Source: Portevinia maculata
Lineage: Eukaryota > Arthropoda > Insecta > Diptera > Syrphidae
Direction of reading: 5' to 3'
Assembly: GCA_949715645.1 (NCBI GenBank)
Contig: OX454527.1
Coordinates: forward strand, 20,486,865 to 20,550,864
Length of the DNA stretch: 64,000 nucleotides
Within the stretch, counting starts at the first letter, position 1, and every line of letters begins with the position of its first letter. This document shows positions 1 to 10,784 of the stretch, one piece after another. The notes beneath the pieces were generated by a model. That model was not told where the DNA came from and searched no databases. It worked only from the letters and a program-made list of their open reading frames with translations. The position numbers and the translations under genes are program-made.

Positions 1-967
1 AACAATTGGTGCGAAGGTGAATGAAAAGTGATTCTATCAAAGTTTATTTCTTTTGAAAAAGTAAGGTGACAGACAACTATCACCTACCCTTAGCGGATTA
101 AGCAGGCTCAGCCATGCGAAGAAAAGGTGCAGTCCCTTTAATCACCGAACCGATTAAGCTGAAATCAGACAATCTTTAGTATTGGCCTACGGGATTGGGG
201 ATAGGTATGGAGCCGGAGATAGGGACAAGGACTGGGAGGCCTGCAGAACGTCTACCAGGAACGCTAGTTTATAATAATTTTAATATATTTATTGATTTGA
301 CTTGAATTTTCGAAATTTGTTTGCATCCCTGAACGATAATAAAATGACTGACATCTTATGTCAATATTTAATCTATATATACTATAGGTTATTATGTGAA
401 AACGAGTGTGGTGGGAGTGCAGCGCGTTTTTTTTTATTCGAAAAGTAAGTTGGTATAAAGTAACAAAAAGGCGTACCTATAAATTCTAGCATTTAAAAAT
501 TTAAAAAGGAATCACTCGAGGGTGAACGAGAAGAGATAAGTTGAATTGAATGTGCAGTAAAAGAGCTGCATGAGACTTCAATCACTATTTCATTTACAAC
601 GACGCTATGAAGAGTTTAGTTCAGATCATAACCTCGTAGTTAATAAAAAAAGAAGTCACATTAAGATCTCTACTAACCAACGAGAACACGCTGAGAAACA
701 TCCAGACCACGACTAGAAAGATATAACCGAGATCACCGTTGGTGGTTTGCGAATTTGCAAACCCTGCAGGCCAAAATGATGGCAGCAAGAGAAGACTATT
801 GCCAAATTGCGGAGAGAATTTTGTTGGACGATCCGAATATCGCGCTAATCCGAAGCACAATTCATTCTCATTGTGCACTCTACAGTCCGAATCTACCCAA
901 ATTTGTGTACGCTGTAATCCGAATTTCAACTAAAAAACACAAACAAACGCATTGGTTTTTTACAGTA
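1..967. other. No recognisable gene or element
   Basis: This is AT-rich sequence with no open frame that resembles a known family. Short open frames of about 60 to 100 codons occur on both strands between 620 and 995, but they overlap in antisense and carry no domain I recognise. I treat the stretch as intergenic or decayed repeat. Confidence 0.4.
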
Positions 968-1515
968 GCCGTATTTCTTTGCACGCGGATATAGAGATGG
1001 CATCAGAAAACGACTATCGCCGCTTAAGAATTCATAAAAAAAAACTTGGCAGCACACATGCACCTATGACATGCACCGTGACACAGCTGTAAGTTGTAGT
1101 TAAGAAATTTGTATTGATAATCCTGAAATTGAAAAATATTTACTTCCGCCAATTGAAATTGATGCCAACCATATTCTAAAATTATGAAAAACAATTTCAC
1201 ATTAAGAGATTTGCTAAATTCAATTACCTTTATAATGAAGTTTGAAAAAAAATAATAATAAAATCACGAACAAAATATTCGGCGGGATGTGTTAGTGGTC
1301 GGAGGGATGTCAAACTTTGACATTTCCTGAAAAATTCATCGTATGAGTTCATCAGAAACGAAGAAAATGGGTTTTGGAAGCACTGTTTATCCCCGCTAAC
1401 TGACTTAGCGGCGATAGCTATCCCCGCTAAAATTAGCGTATATAGGATAAGTTGTTGTTGTATTTTACATGCAAATTTCAAATTATCCCTATATCCGCGT
1501 GCAAAAAAACACGGC
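968..1515. mobile_element. MITE-like element with ~28-bp inverted ends
   Basis: The two ends are inverted copies: CCGTATTTCTTTGCACGCGG near 969 and, on the other strand, CCGTGTTTTTTTGCACGCGG near 1514. Both continue into ATATAG(A/G)GAT. The element is about 550 bp, has no coding potential, and contains repeats of a TCCCCGCTAA-type motif near 1390 to 1435. I could not fix a target duplication, so the superfamily is left open. Confidence 0.5.
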
Positions 1516-1734
1516 CAATCAAATTCCTCAACTCCACAGGATGGTTTTGAGCCCCCTTAATAATATCCATCTCGCCCTTTAATTTTAGGTTCCGTTAGTT
1601 GTGGTATCAAAACGGCGCTCATTGCGCTACTTGTGTTTTCCCTCGTCAGATGACGGGAAGTACAGCCACTTAAACCAACCAACCACTCCACTCTTGGTTG
1701 TTTTGAGAGGAAAATTCTTCGAGTATTTTTTGGT

Positions 1735-2065
1735 GCCGTCTGCATAGACGGTGAATGGAGAAGGAGATACAACGACGAACTGTACGGGCGTACAGCGACA
1801 TCGACTTAGCCAGAAGAGTGAATGTCCAACGACTGAGGTGGCTGGGTCATGTAGAGCGAATGGACGTGAATGCTCTGACCCGGAAGATCTTCGAATCCAC
1901 ACCCGAGGGACGGCGCAGTAGAGGAAGACCGCGACTCAGGTGGCGCACGCAAGTAGAAGAGGCCTTAACCAACTTAGCCTGCGAAATTGGAGACAGCTGG
2001 CCAAAGATCGTGCTGGCTTGAGCGCTCGTTGGTTGAGGCCCAGGTCCAATCCGGACTGTAAGTAA
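1735..2065 (+). pseudogene. C-terminal fragment of an RTE-type LINE reverse transcriptase
   Basis: The open frame at 1755-2021 ends with the pattern RLRWLGHVERMD followed by GRRSRGRPRLRW. This is the usual extreme C-terminus of insect endonuclease-reverse transcriptases of the RTE type. Only the last ~90 residues remain; the endonuclease and the reverse transcriptase palm are missing, so this is a dead 5'-truncated copy. The same C-terminal signature recurs at 14600-15075. A related LINE clade with the same tail is possible, but a LINE origin is clear. Confidence 0.7.
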
Positions 2066-2069
2066 GCAG

Positions 2070-2435
2070 TAATCTACTTGGAAGGACCAAATATGAAAAA
2101 TCGTCTACTAATTTTATGAAACCTAACCTTTACTAAAGCTTATGCAGTTTCCGTCGCTTAAAGTAGAACAAGCATTTAACTGTCGTAGTTATGTTTCCGT
2201 ATTATGTGAGTGCGCTTACCTTCAAACTTAGGTGGTCTACTTTTCGAGGCTTAATAGTCGTGCGACCGATGCAGCCATTAGTTTAACTCATGTGATAATA
2301 CGCTGGATATTCCCATATGAGTAGCCCACTTCAGGTTAATGAGAAATGGTTCTTGCCTCTGCCATTTATTTTAATGTACTGTGAAGCTCTGGGTGATAGA
2401 TGTATTTTTTGTTCACAATGGTGACTACTCCACTA
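2070..2435. other. Unassigned intergenic sequence
   Basis: There is no open frame of note and no repeat shared with other parts of the window. It lies between the RTE tail and the left end of the Tc1/IS630-like element. Confidence 0.35.
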
Positions 2436-3958
2436 TACTCTATCCAACAAAAATTGTCAGTACAGGGAAGATAGGATGTTTGTCTCTCAGTCTGATTTAC
2501 ATAAATCCGTCCCTCTTTAAAGCTCTCGCAGGGTTACCGTAGTGTGTATGATAATTCGCCATAACTCAGAGAGCAATTCTATTAGGGTAACCATCTTTAA
2601 AATAAAAATATTGCGGAACAAAATAAATTCCGTTTATCTTTTTCCTTTTCTGGTAAGATAATAATAGGCCCGTTTTTTTTAAAAGGTATCTCCAGTAGAC
2701 CAACAAAATATATAATTTTCGTAACACAAAAAAAATCAAAACGAAAAATATATCACTGTAATCCAATTTATTCATTATAAATATTGTAAGACAAAAAATA
2801 CTAATTTCTAATATCACTACTCAACTAATCCGATGAGTACATACTGCTACTGCTCTCGTTATTTAGGTTTATTATTAACCTTTCAACTAATTCCTCGGCA
2901 AAAACGTTAATTTCTCACATATTTGACTCAACAACCTGTTCAACGTGTTGAACATATCGATGTCATTTTTCCTTGTCAACCCTTGTAAGTGCTGTCGTTA
3001 GTAAGTCTCTTATTTCAGCCATTTTAAATGACTTGTTTTGGCTTGCTACAAACCCTTCCACTTGAGCCCAAGCCAATTCTATTGGATTAAGGTCACAGTG
3101 ATAAGGCAGCAAGCGAAGCACTTTATGTCCCGCATTTTGAGCCATTTCATCCACGACGTATGTTTCATACTTGGCTTCGTAACGTTTAACGATTTCAAGC
3201 AACCCATTGTTTGATTGCATCCTTACCTAACTTGAGATCTTCCTTTTGGGAATTCCCATATTCATTGGCAAAACAGGCGTCATTCATCGGAAAAACAAAG
3301 ACATCATACAAACAGGTACATAATGAGATGAAAGGATGTATTTATGTTTTTTTTTTTTATTTAAACAGTTTGCGACATAAACTCAATTAGCAAGATTTTC
3401 TAAAAACATTTCCCAGTCCTTTCCGCTATATGTATATTGTGGAAGGTAGACACAATCAGGCAATTAGAATACAAAATTATATAACCACGACGCAATGTCA
3501 TATACCTAAACAGATGGTAAAAAAAACTGCACTTGTGCAGCTGTACAATACAAATACAATCAAATTAAAACCGAATGGCAACACCCCACATAATAATTCG
3601 TTCTCAAAAGCTCCAAAACCGAAAGTTCTTTGACAAAATCCATACAAAAACCCTTAATGATAATGCTTCATTGTAGAGATGGTAATACTCTTATTTGTTC
3701 ATTTTGGTGGATGATAATATCAAGTGAACACAAGACGATCATGCTCATTCCCATTCGGCTGTGTGGGAAACTGGTTGTGGTGGGTTGTATGTGAATTTTA
3801 GGAAAATTACAACAACAATTCCTTGGTATGACAGTGGTTTGGTTTTTATTTCAGTGGCGATTCTTGCTTTTGAGTGCCGTGAGAGTATCTACAGGCACCA
3901 CTGGTAGAAAAAAGCTCCTCCATAAGGCCTGTACTGACAATTTTTGTTGGATAGAGTA
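2436..3958 (-). mobile_element. Tc1/IS630-like DNA transposon with ~31-bp TIRs and TA target duplication
   Basis: The ends are perfect inverted copies. TACTCTATCCAACAAAAATT starts at 2436 and continues into GTCAGTACAGG; its reverse complement ends at 3958. Both sides are flanked by TA (2434-2435 and 3959-3960), the duplication expected of the IS630/Tc1/mariner superfamily. The 1.5-kb length also fits. The only coding remnant is the antisense DDE transposase end at 2963-3220, so the copy is inactive. Confidence 0.65.
2963..3220 (-). pseudogene. DDE_3-type (Tc1/IS630) transposase, C-terminal remnant
   Basis: The 85-residue frame contains DEMAQNAGHKVLRLLPYHCD followed by LNPIELAWAQVEG. This is the third catalytic block of IS630/Tc1-type DDE transposases; the E of NPIE is the last metal-binding residue. 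The N-terminal helix-turn-helix and the first two aspartates are not found upstream, so about two thirds of a normal ~330-residue protein is missing. It sits inside the TIR-bounded element at 2436-3958, which supports the assignment. Confidence 0.65.
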
Positions 3959-3959
3959 T

Positions 3960-5354
3960 AGAATTTTTCAATATATTGCGAACTTCATTATGTTGCCCAT
4001 TTGTCTAGTTTTGTGAAAGTAGATTGTAAAGTAAATTCGGTACAATCAATCAGTGAACTATTGTATGCGTGAGTGATACCAGCAGGCATTCATGTGCCTC
4101 ATTTTTGCCAAACACCCCAAACCATGATATCTGTCTAAAAATAGTTAATATGCTATATTATACATACATCCTTGTGGAAGAACCTCCTCCTTTGCCTTTG
4201 ACCCCTTTTGAACGGCGCATTGACCCCCACTGGGAAATGGTATGGAATTAAGATTTGTATTCCTGATGTACATTTACATTCATATTTTTTATGTGCCTCC
4301 CGGCAACCTTTTTCCTGCACATAACAACAGCATCTATTTACATATGACTGTAAGTATCGGGGAAAGGTAAATTACATATATCCACAACAGTCAATAGATA
4401 AACAGCCAAACTATTCGAACTAGCATACAATATTTTAAAACATTGTTCTCACACTGCCACCTGGCTTCCATCCTTCCATTGGCATTTATATATGCCGAAG
4501 AGTCGAACATTATAATAGACTTTTGTTTTCAACTTGTTATCCTCTCAGCAACCATTTTAAACTTGGGAAAATCGATATTTATCTACACATATTGGTTTGA
4601 AACAAGTTTTATATTCAACTCAAATAGCTATATTGAAGATGAAGATACTTATAACTCCTGTGAAGCACACCCAATGTGGCTTAATAAATATCTATCTGTA
4701 ACGACTACGACACAAGATAAACTTTCTTTATAATCAAGAAATATGAGCGTAGCTGATTTATGAATAAAGTGAGAAACTTTTCCTATCTCAATAAAGGCAC
4801 TCTATTGTTGGTTTAAAAAAAAGGAATACAAAATTAACAGGTTTAGGCCGGAAATCGTGACAAAATTTGTTAATTGATACAGCTAGAATGTTTTAGCCCA
4901 AGGATACAGAAAACCATGCGAAGTAAGTTTGGTTACGCATCCATTCCCTCAAGTTTCATTAGCATATTCTTTTCAGGCACAGTAACTAAAGTGATGATAT
5001 ATGTTTTCATCAGAATCTTTAATACCATTTTCCAACAATTTTTTTTCTTGTTTAAGCCGCTGTTGGACAATGTGATAATTATTATCCTCGCACTTTGCGC
5101 TATTGTATTTGGGTCGATATTTGCAATAACCGCGCCAGGCAAAAGTTTGTGTTGGCCTTTATCTACCAAAATTTCTGACACTCGTCAGTTTGCTTTTTGA
5201 TTAACTGTGCTCAATTGACGGTTCGTAAATTCATATAACAGCGTACTATCTGTTCATATTGGCAATCGTGTTTAAATTGGACTGGTAGTTAAGTTTTTCA
5301 TATTGAGATATTCCATACCCACTAATTAAACGCTGTCTATGAGTTTGTTTGTTA
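3960..5354. other. Unassigned stretch with short hydrophobic ORFs
   Basis: Open frames at 4443-4733 (+, 96 codons), 4874-5200 (+, 108 codons) and 4933-5181 (-) are rich in hydrophobic residues. None shows a domain I recognise, and AT-rich DNA often gives such frames. No splice structure could be supported. I list the stretch as non-annotated rather than as genes. Confidence 0.35.
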
Positions 5355-5872
5355 TGCAATAAATTTATTGTATAAGTTGAACAAAAAAACAATCTCTGAT
5401 TTCACATGATATACAATTTTTCCGGCATTTTCAAGTAACTTCAAGCATTTTCAGGTAACTTCAAGTAACTTCAAGCATTTTCAAGTAACTTCAAGTATTT
5501 TCAAGCATTTTCAAGTAACTTCAAGTAACTTTAAGCATTTTCAAGTACCTTCAAGCATTTTCAAGTAACTTCAAGCATGTCCAAGTAACTTCAAGTATAT
5601 TTAAGCATTATCAAATGCATAACATGCACAGCAATGTTGTTGTTGGTAACTTCAAGTATTTACAATCACTTTCGAGTAACTTCAAGCATTTTCAAGTAAC
5701 TTCAAGTATGTTCAAAATTTTTCCGTTCCGATTGGCAGATTATTGCCTCACACAACTTGTTCTTGTAATTTCATCCAATTCGCTTCATTTTACCTGCTGT
5801 AATTCATAATGTGTGTTATATACTCGTATGTGGATAATTTTTGCATTGTGCACTTCTATGTATTGTCCCCTA
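5355..5872 (+). mobile_element. Minisatellite-bearing interspersed element, copy 1
   Basis: The block runs from an A-rich lead (CACATGATATA at ~5404) through a decamer minisatellite, then a unique tail ending GTATTGTCCCCTA near 5872. The same layout appears in inverted orientation at 55961-56640, with both flanks of the minisatellite conserved. The minisatellite is therefore an internal part of a dispersed element rather than a local expansion. Non-autonomous Helitron-like elements of flies often have such internal minisatellites, but no diagnostic Helitron end was found here. Confidence 0.65.
5425..5720 (+). repeat. 10-bp-period minisatellite (TTCAAGTAAC / TTCAAGCATT)
   Basis: About 25 to 30 units of exactly ten bases alternate irregularly between TTCAAGTAAC and TTCAAGCATT variants (also TTCAAGTATT and TTCAGGTAAC). 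An interruption near 5610-5650 carries CATAACATGCACAGCAATG. The period equals roughly one helical turn of DNA. Confidence 0.9.
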
Positions 5873-6326
5873 GTGATGTGCAACTTGATTACTTTTGAGT
5901 AACGAATGATTACTGATTACTTTTCATTTAGTTTTCGGTATTTAGTTTTCGGTACTCAATACTTGTTTTTTGAGCGACAACCCTGTAAAATCAAAAAAAT
6001 AGCAAGTATCCCAACCCCAGCGAAGAAATCGCATTAGCATACCTGAAAAAATATACCCACCTTTAACGACACAATTAACCTCGCCTTTTTGCTACAGATC
6101 TTTAAAATTAATTCACCAAGTCTTTGATCTTAGTACATAGGATATCAAGTAATCAAACACACAAAATGAGTATTATATATAATCCAAAAACACTGGACTC
6201 AAAGATACAAAATGAGTAGGTAATCAAAAAAACAGAATGAGTTAGTAATCAAACACACAGAATGAGTAACTAATCAAATCCAAACGAGTATCAATTTGTG
6301 TTGCCTTCATTGAGTAGGAATCATGT
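5873..6326. repeat. AT-rich block with inverted GATTACT-type subterminal repeats
   Basis: The left part holds GATTACTTTTGAGTAACG and TGATTACTGATTAC; the right part holds four AGTAATCAAACACACA(A/G)AATGAG-like units between 6150 and 6280. The two groups point toward each other. This resembles the subterminal repeats of hAT-type non-autonomous elements, and the left edge reads TAGTGATGTGCAAC. A matching right terminus was not found, so the assignment is tentative. Confidence 0.35.
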
Positions 6327-6334
6327 ATGTACAT
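6327..6334. repeat. Left target-site duplication of hAT element (ATGTACAT)
   Basis: ATGTACAT directly precedes the left TIR and is repeated exactly at 9630-9637 after the right TIR. Eight bases is the hAT target duplication length. Confidence 0.9.
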
Positions 6335-9300
6335 CAGTGGCGAGGCGCCCATATAACTCGATTCACGCCGGGTTACCTTTTAAAATTCTACCTTTCAACA
6401 ATGTTTCAATCCAACAAGCAACATGCATCTTAATGTGTGTATATAAACATAAGATTTGTATGTTTCCTACACCTGCACTTGCAAGCAACAAATTCTACCA
6501 TCCCACCACCTGCTATTCACCTGCTCTTATATCGTTCTACTGCTCTACGCACACAAATACTCACACCATTGCATGCCTATTCTCCAACATCACATACTCC
6601 TCTCCATACCCCATAAGAAACACATGCGCAAAGCGATAGCAAAACAAAGCATAGTAACCCGGAAATTTTCGCGTTATGAAATATGTGGCTGGTTAGAACA
6701 AATTGGCTTTCTTTCCTTGTTTTCCCCCTTATCGTTCACCGCGTTTGACTCCTCTCTGTTTGATACACGCTTCCTTATGCAAAAATATAACCCGCTTTTC
6801 AGCGACTTATTTGGCGAGTTTTGTATGTAGCTGAGGTGAGTTCTGTTTGAAAAATTCAGTTGTGAAGCAGACTGCGATGTGTTACTTAAAGTAATATTGA
6901 GTGGAATTATTGTTGTGCAATATATAATTATTTAAAGTGATCGAAAACAGTGAAAAGTGTGAGAAGTGTGAAAAGTTTAAATTGTTTTGTTTTCAGTTAG
7001 ATTCAGCAAAGGAGAAAATGGCATTATTAACAGTAAATTCTTGTTTAGTAGATTTGCTTTTGGAAGAAGAAAATTATTTTTGGAAGTTGAGTTTTCTTAA
7101 AAAAAAAGTTATAGAGATAGGACGCTCTACTCCTTCTATGAAAATAGATTATAAGCGCAAGGATGGTTTTGTTTCGCATTTCAACGCATCCATATATCAA
7201 AAATATACTTGGTTTGACTGGTAGTTGTAAGCTCAATAAAATGTTCCTCCGTTTTTCTAATTCTCCTAGTATTTGGACTCGCACGGACTGCGCCGACATA
7301 AACAATTTAATTAATTCGGCAAATAAATATGTCAAGACGGAAAAACACATTCGTAGCTGTTTATCTTTGCACGAATTCGGTACTGATCGTATTGAAACCT
7401 CGTTAGGTAATTCCTTTGTAGCTCACAACAAAAAAGTTGATAGAAACCGTAAACTAATGGAACGTTTTATAGATACGGTAGTTCTTTTAGGCAAACAGGA
7501 ACAAGCATTTCGGGGTCATAATGAAAAGCCAAATTCTAATAATCGTGGCAATTATGTCGAAACACTTTTATACTTATCTAAGCATGACCAGTTAATGGAC
7601 TCTCATTTGGAACAGTGTTCAAGTGCACGTAATCCGGTTTTTTCGGGTCTATCAAATGGCATCCAAAACGATTTAATACAAAGTATAGCCGCAGTGATCA
7701 AATGCGAAATTAAAGTAGAAATAAGTGAAATGCGATTTGTGTCCATCATGATTGATGAAACACCAGACATGAGCCATAGGGAGCAACTTAGTGCCGTTTT
7801 GCGTTACTTATCGGAGGAAGGAGTAGAGGAAAGGTTTCTTGGGTTTTTTGACGTGAGTGAGAGTCGAAATGCCGATGAGCTCTCAAAACACATTTTCGAT
7901 ATACTTGATGTATACGGTTGCAAGGCAATCTTACGATGGGGCCGCGGTTATGTCAGGGGAAGTAGGTGGTGTTAAAAAAAAGTCCTGGATGCTTGTCCAA
8001 TGGCTTATTTTATTCCTTGCTACGCACATGTTTTAAATTTGGTGTTATCTCAATCACTGGAAAATATACCTGAATTGAAAGTTTTTTTTGGCAATATAAA
8101 CACAATAGTACGCTTCTTTAATAAATCAACTAAACGATCAAATATTTCAAAACAAATAGCAAACAGACGCATGCCAGGAGTATCAGAAACTCGCTGACAT
8201 TACCATTCCCGAATAGTTAACGTTATTTTTAACTGTAGATTAGATATTATTGAAACTTTTAAGCAAATATTAGACCATCCAAAAGAATGGGACACTGACG
8301 CACTTTCAATGACCGAAAGTTTATTGCTTAAGTTAGAAGGGAAAGATTTTTGCTTTTTACTGCACGCGGTTTTCGAAATATTTGCTAAAACCGATGTATT
8401 GTTTAATTTAATACAAAAGAAACAAACAGATGTTGAAGTTGTTAAGCAAGAAATCGAGTGTTTTGAGTCTTGGCTTTCTACTGAGTTTCTAAACAAATTT
8501 GATTTAATTTTTGAAAGTATAAATGATTGTGCTGAACCTCCACGGAAACGCCGATTACTTGATTTTGATTTAAAGACTCACTATAAGCGCCTTTTTGTAG
8601 AAATAAAGGACAATATTATATCTCAAATTAAGACACGATATAAATCTTTCACGGATTTAATTTTTTTGGATTTACTCAATAAATCAAAATACAGTCGTTT
8701 TGCTCAGTCAAGCCCAGATGATAAAATATCTTCGGTGATTAACTTTTTCCCTGGAATTTTCGATTTTGCAGGTTTAAAAAATGAGCTGAAAGTTCTCTAT
8801 ACTACGTCTTCACTTCAACCACTTGACGTTTTATCCCTCTATAAACATTTAAGAAGTGAAATATTGTGTGAAACATTTCCCCAAATCTTAAAATTAAGTG
8901 GACTATTTTTAACACTACTAAATGACTGTTGCTTCCGTGGAGAGATCTTTTTCCACTCTGAAAAGAGTTCATACATATTTGAGAAATTCTCAAGGAGAAG
9001 ACAGGCTTTCTGATTTAGCACTTTTATCCATAGAAAAGTGACTCCTTTTAAAAATAAAAAGTAGGCCTAACTTTTATGAAAGAGTTCTTGCAGAATACGT
9101 AAAAAAAGGTAGAAGATTAGACTTAGAGTACAAAAAAAAAAATATTTAACAAAACTTTTCACATTTTTTTCCAAATTCTACTGTTTTTGATTTGAAAAAA
9201 TATTAATCATTAATATTTTCTCTTTTTAACTTTGTACAAAAACTATTTTTAAAATATTTTTATATATTATAGATATAAAATCTATACATTTTTGTAAATA

Positions 9301-9629
9301 TTATGCGTGAAGCTTTTTAATTTAAATTTTTATTTATGTATTTATTTATTTAACAAACCGTGATTTATGAAGTTCCTTTTTTTATTACTTACTATCAAGT
9401 TTCTTTAAGGTACAGCATTTGCATCTGCCAAAAAGGTTTCTTTCGAAGCCACTTTTATTATACTTTAGGTTCATTGTAAATTTAAGTTTAAATGACTTGA
9501 AGTATAAAAAATTGGCTTGCTTTGCTTTACTTCTATGCGATTTGCAGTACACAATAAAATTTCAGAAAGCGTTTGCAGTTGCATATTTTTTCCGACTTAC
9601 CATTTAACATTTCCCACGCCACGCCACTG
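6335..9629 (+). mobile_element. Complete but decayed hAT transposon (ZMYM1/TTF-finger type)
   Basis: The element starts CAGTGGCGAGGCGCC at 6335 and ends GCCACGCCACTG at 9629. The termini are short inverted repeats of the CAGTGGCG type common in hAT elements. Perfect 8-bp duplications (ATGTACAT) flank it. Inside is one transposase gene in several frames (7018-9041), followed by an AT-rich 3' region. At 3295 bp it is near full length for an autonomous hAT, but the gene is frameshifted, so it can only have been mobilised in trans since decay. Confidence 0.88.
7018..9041 (+). pseudogene. hAT transposase, TTF zinc finger / DUF4371 type, frameshifted
   Basis: The likely start is the ATG at 7018. 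The N-terminal part reads KRKDGFVSHFNASIYQKYTW, a TTF-type zinc-finger lead; the finger's cysteine core is partly lost where the frame changes near 7205. The frame at 7205-7975 carries MIDETPDMSHREQLS with the first catalytic aspartate. Near 7930 the frame shifts again, and YDGAAVMSGEVGGV, typical of this family, is only readable in another frame. Frames at 8000-8197 and 8309-9013 continue the catalytic core. The C-terminal dimerisation motif (VERSFSTLKR) is readable only after a further shift near 8920, ending at the TGA at 9039-9041. At least three frameshifts make it a pseudogene. Confidence 0.85.
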
Positions 9630-9637
9630 ATGTACAT

Positions 9638-10463
9638 ACGTTTGCCTTCGCGCTTATGACCATCGAAACTAAAAGTGCGAATTCTTCGTGTGAAAGAATC
9701 AAAGAAAATCACACGAACACGGAAAGAGAGAAGAGAACCGGTACCCAGTGTAAGTGTTTGAGTATTAGTATCACCAGCACCAGAGGCATGTTTGTCCCTT
9801 CCACACTGCTTGCTCGTTTCACCTACTAAAACCACCTATGAATTCTCTGTTTAACTGAAAACTAAAAGGACGAATGTCGGAAACGCCTGTATTCAAAAAT
9901 GTCCAACCTATAAAACGCGCCTGAAAGTTCAGAGATTTTCTTTGAAAACCATTTTAAAAGAAGAAGTGTTAAGTTGAAAAATAAGAGCTGTCATTTTTTG
10001 ATAGCTCAAACAATTTAACAGCAGAAACCGTATTTATTTGCTGTCATCTAGCGATACTATTTTTAAGTTTAAGTAAAAAGTTTCTTTAATAAAATGGTGG
10101 GATTCACAAAGTTTAATTAAAGATTTATTACTCGGTTACGTTGCCCGCACACTTTTAATATTGTTTTAAAGTTGAACATTTGTTAACACGAGCAAATCTG
10201 ACGTCGCGGTAGCCATGTGTGGTTGTTTATTGAAACTGTCAAAGTGCCAAGCTTTGTTGATTAATGGTTGCGGTTGCTGGGGATAATGCATCGGAGCCTT
10301 TATTCTTTAGAGAGCGAAAAGGTTTTCGTTGATTCGTTGTAGCTGATAGAGAAAACATGTTGTGTTTGTCAGATAACGGTGAAAACGTTTATGAATTTAA
10401 TATTTAAACGTAGGGAAAAGCTACAATCCACATTTCCATCCCCTAAATAGGCGCACTAACTTA
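9638..10463. other. Unassigned spacer
   Basis: No open frame or repeat here is recognised. The region follows the right target duplication of the hAT and ends at an RTE fragment. The only frame of note (9533-9835, minus) crosses the hAT boundary and is probably spurious. Confidence 0.35.
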
Positions 10464-10760
10464 CTTACTTAACCCGTGAAGTCTCTGCATTGGACACTGT
10501 CGTCTCACATCCTCTGCGATCGCGGCACGCTGATTCCAGTTATCCAGACCAAGCGCTCTGGTATCCGCGATCGCTTAGTCTTTAAAAAGGAGTTTCGGTC
10601 TTTCTTGCATTATCGAACTTGGGGCCTGGGAGTCGAAGATCCTCTTGGCTGGAGCATTATTTTTCAATCTCTCGACGTGGCCGAGCCAATGTAGTCGACG
10701 TGATTTAGCTTTTTGGACTACATCCAGATCGTGCCACAGCTTATACAGTTGGCAGTTGTA
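10464..10760 (-). pseudogene. RTE-type LINE C-terminus, antisense copy
   Basis: On the minus strand this is a diverged copy of 14800-15075: a codon stretch for aspartate-valine-valine-glutamine-lysine-alanine, then the R-LHWL-HVE block, ending at a CCGTGAAGAGTCTC-like sequence. Several in-frame stops are present. Together with 12105-12345 (also minus) it gives the correct order of one antisense RTE element separated by an I-clade fragment. Confidence 0.75.
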
Positions 10761-10784
10761 TGTTTTCTATCATTCGCCCGGCTC

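Noticed and set aside
4443..5200. Hydrophobic ORFs that might be chemoreceptor exons
   Set aside because: No conserved receptor motif, no splice-site support, and such frames are common in AT-rich DNA.
5425..5720. Array that superficially looks like CRISPR or other spaced repeats
   Set aside because: Units are 10 bp with no unique spacers, and the context is a eukaryotic transposon-rich region; it is a minisatellite within a dispersed element.
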